Below are positions 57,016 to 64,000 of a DNA stretch of 64,000 nucleotides, one piece after another. Location: NCBI GenBank assembly GCA_003598015.1, contig QZKE01000033.1, positions 60,616 through 124,615 on the forward strand. Direction: 5' to 3'. This DNA comes from Actinomycetota bacterium. GTDB taxonomy: Bacteria; Actinomycetota; Geothermincolia; Geothermincolales; RBG-13-55-18. Below the pieces are notes generated by a model. It worked only from the letters and a program-made list of their open reading frames with translations, was not told the origin of the DNA and did not search any database. The position numbers and the translations under genes were made by a program. How positions within the stretch are numbered: position 1 is the stretch's first letter; each line of letters opens with the position of its first letter.

Positions 57016-57873
57016 TCAAGCGTTCTCATCCGCGTCGTACAGGGTCCGGCAATTCCTGGCGGGACTGCTTTCGTCCATGCTGCCGCTGCGATAGCCCTCC
57101 AGGTCTAGCATTATGCGCCGGAAACCCAGGCCCCGCAACTTCTTCACCGCCGACTCGCGCTTGTCCTTCTCCTCCAGCACCGCCGACTCATCCGCCCCGG
57201 CTTCGATGCGCGCCGTGTCGGGGGCATCCAGCCTGACCCTTACCTGGCGCAACCCCAGGCCCTCCAGGGCCTCCTCCGCGGCGTCCACCCTGAGCACGAG
57301 CTCGCGCTCCAGGGCCATACCATAGGGGAAACGCGTAGCCAGGCAGGGGCGTGAGGGCGCGTCCCAGTTGGGCAGGCCCGCCTCCCTGGCCAGGGAGCGG
57401 ATGTCGTCCTTGCTGAGCCCGGCATCTTCGAGCGGACTGGACGTGCCCAGCTCTGCCGAGGCCCGCCTCCCCGGACGATGAGCTCCCGCATCATCCAGGT
57501 TCGAGCCCTCGAGCACCGCCTCCCAACCCTCCCGTACGGCCATATCCCGCAGCAGTTCCAGGCGGAACCTCTTACAGGTATAGCAGCGGTCAGGGGGGTT
57601 GCTCGCGAAAGCGGGCAGGGAGAGCTCATCTGCCTCGACGACTTCGAGTGGGAACCCCAGGGACGCAGCGACGGACTTGGCCCGCTCCAGTTCCCGCGGG
57701 GGCAACAGGGGGGAGGCCACGATCACCGCCTTCATGCGGTCCCCCAGGACGGCGTGGGCATGATAGGCGAGAAGGGTTGAATCCACCCCGCCAGAGTATG
57801 CCACCAGGACCGAGGAGAAGGATGCCAACCTGCCCCGCAATTTTTGCAGCTTTCCCGCAACGGAGTCATGCAT
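57016..57873 (-). CDS. larE: LarE, sulfur transferase for the nickel-pincer cofactor
   Basis: 285 residues from ATG 57873, seven bases after GAGG. PP-loop ATPase SGGVDSTLL, family motif LEGSNLDDAG, and WDAPSRPCLATRFPYG. Three cysteines are present: C97 and C100 in CYTCK and C177, which is equivalent to the sacrificed Cys176 of Lactiplantibacillus LarE. This three-cysteine set fits the [4Fe-4S]-type LarE known from Thermotoga, which can recycle its sulfur. First gene of the larE-larC-LOG set. Confidence 0.9.
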   Translation of the reverse strand: MHDSVAGKLQKLRGRLASFSSVLVAYSGGVDSTLLAYHAHAVLGDRMKAVIVASPLLPPRELERAKSVAASLGFPLEVVEADELSLPAFASNPPDRCYTCKRFRLELLRDMAVREGWEAVLEGSNLDDAGAHRPGRRASAELGTSSPLEDAGLSKDDIRSLAREAGLPNWDAPSRPCLATRFPYGMALERELVLRVDAAEEALEGLGLRQVRVRLDAPDTARIEAGADESAVLEEKDKRESAVKKLRGLGFRRIMLDLEGYRSGSMDESSPARNCRTLYDADENA

Positions 57874-58013
57874 TGTCACACCTCGACTTTACACGAGTAT
57901 ATCATCGCAGCGGGGTCATCCCCGGAGAGGTCATCTCACCCCTCGTATGCCGATTCTCGATCATCCCATCGAGTGTGGTATCCTCTTGTTTGAAAGGAGG
58001 CATCGCTCCGAGA

Positions 58014-58600
58014 ATGGACGCCTTGAAAGATAACGCGGGCGTGCTTATCGCCCTGCTATTCCTGATCGACCTGCTGCTCATCGCGGGAGTCTTCATGCTC
58101 TTCCGGCAGCTGTCACTGATGCGCCGCAACGTGACCATCCTCAAGCGCGGCGTGGAGGGCAGCAGCCTGGTGGAGAAGGTAGCCTCCCAGGCCCTGCAGA
58201 TAGAGGACCTCTACCGCCTGCTGGACGAGCAGGCCGCGCAGAAAGACTACCTCACCGAGGTCCTCGCAGGCACCTTGCAGCGCATCGCGGTCGTACGTTT
58301 CGATGCCTTCGAGGACATGGGAGGAAAGCTGAGTTATTCCGTCACCATGCTCGACGAGAACGGCGACGGGGTCATCTTCTCCTCCATATACGGCCGCAAC
58401 GAGAACCGTACCTACGCCAAGGCGGTGCGAGCCGGGAACGCGTCTCATGTGCTGTCCCGCGAGGAGGCCGAGTCCCTGCAGAGGGCGCTGAGCGCGAAGC
58501 CGCCTCTCATCCGCTCCAAGAAGGGGCGGGCTCCGAGGCCCTTCGATGTGCAGGCCGCGCCGGACGAGGGTGGCATCTCCTCCAGGGAGGAGGACGGTTC

Positions 58601-58613
<13 letters not shown>
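58014..58613 (+). CDS. DUF4446 membrane-anchored protein
   Basis: 199 residues from ATG 58014. One N-terminal transmembrane helix (LIALLFLIDLLLIAGVFMLF), a coiled-coil-like stretch, and a C-terminal domain with RIAVVRFDAFEDMGGKLSYS, LDENGDGVIFSSIYGRNENRTYAKA that identifies DUF4446. Usual in actinobacteria and Firmicutes, function unknown. Here it overlaps pheA by 13 bp and precedes serS. Confidence 0.85.
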
Positions 58614-60740
<2,127 letters not shown>

Positions 60741-60856
60741 CTGTATAGCGCCCATCCCTCCGGGAACAACTGTTTCCATGTATACATAATAGGGGAATAA
60801 TGCTGTAGAAAGAGGCTACAAGGCTTGCGTCTGAAAGAGATCCTGGAGGTCATGAG

Positions 60857-62536
60857 ATGGATGAGTTCCCCGGCCAGCCGGCATCCGGTCTATGCGCAAG
60901 AAGATCGCTGCAGGGCTTACCTTCCGGGGGCGGCAAGGGCGAATCTCCTGCGCTGCAGATAGATACGGGGATTATCAGGGGTTTCGAGAAAGATGGCATC
61001 CGCACCTACCTCGGCATCCCCTACGCCGCGCCACCAATGGGGGAGCGGCGCTGGCGTCCGCCTCAGCCCGCCGAGCCATGGAAGGGCACGAGGGAATGCA
61101 CGGATTTCGGTCCGGCCTGCCCGCAGGTGCGCCTGCCGCAGAAGATTGGGGGCGTCGGCCTCGAGCGCATGAGCGAGGACTGCCTCTACCTCAATGTGTG
61201 GTCGCCGGCTGGAGACCAATCCGAGCGGCTGCCCGTGATGGTATGGCTACACGGCGGAGCTTTTCAACTGGGAGCCGGGTCCCTTGCCAACTACGACGGC
61301 CATCGTCTGGCCGGTAAGGGCGCGATAGTCGTGACCGTCAACTACCGGCTGGGACCGTTGGGCTTCCTGGCCCACCCTCTGCTCTCGCGCGAATCGCCCC
61401 ACGGCTCCTCGGGCAACTACGGGCTCCTCGATCAGATCGAGGCGCTGAAGTGGGTGCGGCGCAATATATCCGCCTTCGGGGGGGACGAGGAGCGCATAAC
61501 CGTCTTCGGCGAGTCCGCCGGGGGCATCAGTGTCATGCAACATATGGTCAGCCCCCTTTGCGGCGGCCTCTTCCAGGGTGCCATCTCCCAAAGCGGCCTT
61601 TTTCTCGACCAAGGGCTGCTCATGTACGCAGCCAGGCCGAGGGAAGAGGCGGAGAGTATAGGCGAGGAATATGCCGCCGCACTGGGCTGTGCAGGCGCCC
61701 CCGACATGCTGGCGGCCTTGCGAGCGAAAAAGCCCCGGGAGCTGTGCGGGATGAAGAAGCAGATCCGGCCCGGTGGGATCTTCGAGGCCGACCCCAGGTT
61801 CGTGCCGGTGGTGGACGGGTGGGTCCTGCCTGACGAACCCGTCAAGCTATGGTCGCAGGGCAGGCAGCACCGCGTACCGCTTCTCGCCGGGTCCAATGCG
61901 AGCGAGGGCAACCTCTTCATCACCCATAACCGCAAGTTGAAGAAGATGTCCGTGGCCGGATACGGGGAGGGTATCAGGACATACTTCGGGGCGTTCGGCG
62001 ACGATGTCCTGGCGTTGTTCCCCGTAAGCAAGGCTTCCGAAATAAAGCCGACCATCAGCGATGTCTTCACGTTTTTCGACTTCACAGCCCCCGCGAAGTC
62101 CGCGGCCACGGCTATGCATTCCGGGAACACCCCGGCTTATCTGTACCGCTTCAGCCGGGCGCGGCCGGGGGACAAGCTGGGGGCGTGCCACGGGGCGGAG
62201 ATCGCCTACGTCTTTGGGACACTGCAGCACTACCTCGACAAGCCCTTGTCCTTGAAGGATATGCCTTCGCTAGTCTTGCGTGAGGCGGCCCGGGATATCG
62301 AGGATATCGTGGGCTCGCCCCCTGGCGGCGTAGACCACGATATCTCCAGCGCCATCATGCGATACTGGGTGAACTTCGCCGCCTCCGGCGATCCAAACGG
62401 CGAGGGACTCCCGGAGTGGCCCGCCTACGACCCCTCCACCAACCTCATGGTTGACTTCGGCGACGAGGTCGAGGTCAGGCCAGTCGGCCAGGATGAGGCC
62501 TGCAAAGTCGCAGGCGAGTTCTATGGCATTCCCTGA
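60857..62536 (+). CDS. Type-B carboxylesterase
   Basis: 559 residues; start at ATG 60857 with GGAGG seven bases before. Alpha/beta hydrolase: MVWLHGGAFQLGAGS (oxyanion hole), nucleophile GESAGGIS, acid in SNASEG, catalytic His in GACHGAEIAYVFG. No signal peptide is evident, so a cytoplasmic esterase is likely. Family members hydrolyse carboxylic esters; the natural substrate is unknown. Isolated, not part of an operon that I can see. Confidence 0.9.
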   Translation: MDEFPGQPASGLCARRSLQGLPSGGGKGESPALQIDTGIIRGFEKDGIRTYLGIPYAAPPMGERRWRPPQPAEPWKGTRECTDFGPACPQVRLPQKIGGVGLERMSEDCLYLNVWSPAGDQSERLPVMVWLHGGAFQLGAGSLANYDGHRLAGKGAIVVTVNYRLGPLGFLAHPLLSRESPHGSSGNYGLLDQIEALKWVRRNISAFGGDEERITVFGESAGGISVMQHMVSPLCGGLFQGAISQSGLFLDQGLLMYAARPREEAESIGEEYAAALGCAGAPDMLAALRAKKPRELCGMKKQIRPGGIFEADPRFVPVVDGWVLPDEPVKLWSQGRQHRVPLLAGSNASEGNLFITHNRKLKKMSVAGYGEGIRTYFGAFGDDVLALFPVSKASEIKPTISDVFTFFDFTAPAKSAATAMHSGNTPAYLYRFSRARPGDKLGACHGAEIAYVFGTLQHYLDKPLSLKDMPSLVLREAARDIEDIVGSPPGGVDHDISSAIMRYWVNFAASGDPNGEGLPEWPAYDPSTNLMVDFGDEVEVRPVGQDEACKVAGEFYGIP

Positions 62537-62591
62537 GCGCCGTGCCTCCTTCGGCGGGTATTCGGCGTTCCTGGTCCGGTGGCCCATGCAA

Positions 62592-62597
62592 TATAAT
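62592..62597 (+). promoter_or_regulatory. -10 box of tRNA-Ser
   Basis: TATAAT seven bases before the mature tRNA 5' end. The -35 element is not clear. Confidence 0.55.
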
Positions 62598-62604
62598 GGG
62601 TTGC

Positions 62605-62692
62605 GGAGGGGTGGCAGAGCGGACTAATGCGGTGGTCTTGAAAACCATTGGCCGGCAACGGCTCGCGGGTTCGAATCCCGCCCCCTCCGCCA
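62605..62692 (+). tRNA. tRNA-Ser (anticodon TGA)
   Basis: 88 nt, long variable arm (TGGCCGGCAACGGCTCG), anticodon loop CTTGAAA with TGA, T arm GGGTTCGAATCCC, acceptor GGAGGGG/CCCCTCC and encoded CCA. Confidence 0.96.
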
Positions 62693-62721
62693 CTATGTTC
62701 CCAGATGAGCTGGTCTTCTGA

Positions 62722-62835
62722 AGTCCCGTCTCAGAGATCGAAGTGTTCAACCGCATCCGCGAGATCGTCAGCGGGGAGAAGTCGGCGGATCGTTATATCT
62801 CTAAGCATCTGGGCCGTAAGCTCGGCCCGGAATAG
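62722..62835 (+). pseudogene. Possible C-terminal gene remnant after tRNA-Ser
   Basis: A 37-codon open stretch with no start codon near its 5' end, just after an in-frame TGA, that reads plausibly as protein (EVFNRIREIVSGEKSADRY, then ISKHLGRKLGPE). Amino-acid mix is natural, but no family is recognised. Confidence 0.35.
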
Positions 62836-62897
62836 ATTTCGAAGCTTGACCCGGAAAAAGCAAAACATTATTATTAAAGCATAGGGCGTAATAATTA

Positions 62898-62915
62898 AAT
62901 AACGAAATCGTTATT
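62898..62915. promoter_or_regulatory. Palindrome upstream of fic
   Basis: aataacg-aaat-cgttatt, a 7-bp inverted repeat in an AT-rich stretch 29 bp before the Fic start codon. A possible operator site, perhaps for autoregulation by the protein's own C-terminal helix-turn-helix. Confidence 0.45.
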
Positions 62916-62943
62916 AAAATTCCCTTAGCAGGAGAGAATTAAA

Positions 62944-64000
62944 ATGGAGAGAGGGCTGACGGGGCGTTACGAGGTTCGTACTATCGGCGGTGAGCGAGTC
63001 CGCAGCTTCATGCCGTATCCGCTGCCTCCGAGCCCGGCGCTGGATCTCAGCGGTAAGCGGCAGCTTCTTCTGGAGAAGGCTTTACTGTCTCTGGGCCGGT
63101 TGGACAGCATCTCGACCTTGCTCCCCGACCCTCACCTGTTCTTGTATTCCTACTTACGGCGGGAGGCGGTTTTATCTTCGCAGATAGAGGGCACCCAATC
63201 CTCCCTCGCTGATCTTCTGCTTTTCGAAATGGAGGAGGCGCCAGGCGTGCCTTTGGACGACGTAGTGGAGGTCTCCAATTATGTCACAGCCCTTGAGCAT
63301 GGAGTCGCACGCCTGCGGGACGGCTTCCCCCTCTCGAACCGTCTTATGCGGGAGATCCATTCCTCACTTCTTTCACGAGGACGAGGGAGCGATAAATCAC
63401 CCGGGGAATTCCGCCGCTCACAGAACTGGATAGGGGGGACCAGGCCAGGAAACGCCAGCTTCGTGCCACCGCCACATCAGCAAGTAGAGGGCTGCATGGC
63501 GGAGCTGGAGCGATTCATCCATGATCGAAAGTCAGCGCTTCCGGCTCTGGTCAAGGCCGCGCTGGCGCATGTACAATTTGAGACCATTCACCCCTTCCTG
63601 GACGGCAACGGCCGTGTTGGCCGCCTACTCATCGTGCTGATGTTGCAAGATGCCGGGATACTAGGCCAGCCACTGCTCTATCTGAGCCTGTACTTCAAGC
63701 AGAATCGCAGAAACTATTACCGCCTGTTGAACCGGGTCCGCATGCATGGAGATTGGGAATCCTGGATAGATTACTTCCTTAAGGGAGTTGAGTCCATCTC
63801 GACAAGTGCGGTAGAAACCGCTCGCAACCTGGTAGGGCTTTTTGGTGACGATTCCGCGCGTATTAAAGGCATGGGGAGGTCCTCCGGGTCCGCACTGCTG
63901 GTTTTCGAGACCCTTCGCAGGCAACCCTTGATCAGCCTTAACGATTTATGCGCAAGTACGGGTTTGACTTTTCCCACTGTCGCCAAAGCTATGGCCGGTT
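62944..64000 (+). CDS. Fic-domain protein (3' end outside window)
   Basis: At least 352 residues from ATG 62944 with a GGAGAG ribosome site; the frame is open to the right edge. N-terminal Fic_N-like region with inhibitory-helix motif SSQIEGT, the catalytic Fic motif HPFLDGNGRVGR, and the start of a C-terminal winged helix (LNDLCASTGLTFPTVAKAM). Fic enzymes transfer AMP or another NMP moiety onto proteins; the internal Ser/Glu helix keeps class II enzymes auto-inhibited. Function and targets are unknown. AT-richer leader than elsewhere in the window. Confidence 0.88.
   Translation, partial: MERGLTGRYEVRTIGGERVRSFMPYPLPPSPALDLSGKRQLLLEKALLSLGRLDSISTLLPDPHLFLYSYLRREAVLSSQIEGTQSSLADLLLFEMEEAPGVPLDDVVEVSNYVTALEHGVARLRDGFPLSNRLMREIHSSLLSRGRGSDKSPGEFRRSQNWIGGTRPGNASFVPPPHQQVEGCMAELERFIHDRKSALPALVKAALAHVQFETIHPFLDGNGRVGRLLIVLMLQDAGILGQPLLYLSLYFKQNRRNYYRLLNRVRMHGDWESWIDYFLKGVESISTSAVETARNLVGLFGDDSARIKGMGRSSGSALLVFETLRRQPLISLNDLCASTGLTFPTVAKAMAG

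Noticed and set aside
55543-57108. Long plus-strand frame opposite the LOG-like gene and larC
   Set aside because: Antisense shadow of two well-identified genes; sequence has no family features.

Overview
This window is the chromosomal replication-origin region of a high-GC, Gram-positive-type (monoderm) bacterium, most likely a deep-branching actinobacterium. The grounds are the gene order rpmH-rnpA-yidD-yidC-jag-rsmG-parA-parB on one side and dnaA-dnaN-recF-DUF721-gyrB-gyrA on the other, plus a CwlM-like degenerate amidase, a DUF4446 gene and a large SRP RNA. The Geothermincolia/OPB41-like lineages would fit, but no rRNA is present and the assignment is inference.

Layout. At 1-2.4 kb a CHAD protein (cut by the left edge), an orphan ParA/MinD-like ATPase and a CYTH-Nudix fusion form a tight plus-strand cluster that looks related to polyphosphate or nucleotide metabolism. 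A bidirectional terminator and tRNA-Ile follow. From 2.7 to 14.7 kb everything lies on the minus strand: a HATPase-wHTH protein, dnaA, dnaN, recF, a DUF721/DciA-like gene, gyrB, gyrA, archease, rtcB and a lipoprotein. The origin is probably at 12.2-12.4 kb and/or 14.7-15.1 kb, where DnaA-box-like sites cluster and gene polarity flips. From 15.1 to 21.1 kb the plus-strand rpmH-to-parB block runs away from the origin, with two perfect parS sites and one near-perfect site in a 1.2 kb intergenic region.

From 21.4 to 23.6 kb are ddl and a PLP aminotransferase. From 24 to 33.7 kb is a chemotaxis operon (cheR, two mcp, cheW, cheY, cheB, cheA, cheC, cheD, asp23-like) with no flagellar gene in the window. 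From 38.7 down to 33.7 kb a minus-strand operon encodes a single-domain KaiC-like ATPase, a receiver protein, two small membrane proteins, a multi-PAS histidine kinase and a CwlM-like protein that has lost zinc ligands.

The SRP RNA, dnaX, ybaB, recR, lysC and asd follow (38.9-44.8 kb). Then come two zinc-finger/CPBP membrane proteases, a double zinc-ribbon membrane protein, a periplasmic-adaptor-like lipoprotein and a YprA/MrfA-like helicase. The nickel-pincer lactate-racemase-type genes larA, larC and larE are at 54-57.9 kb, with a LOG-like gene but no larB. DUF4446-pheA-serS, a carboxylesterase, tRNA-Ser and a Fic protein cut by the right edge close the window.

Most genes are core replication, segregation, translation and amino-acid functions. 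The parts that look least described are the CHAD-ParA-CYTH/Nudix cluster, the KaiC-receiver-kinase-CwlM operon, the HATPase-wHTH protein in front of dnaA, and the paired zinc-finger CPBP proteases. No insertion sequence, prophage or CRISPR array was seen.
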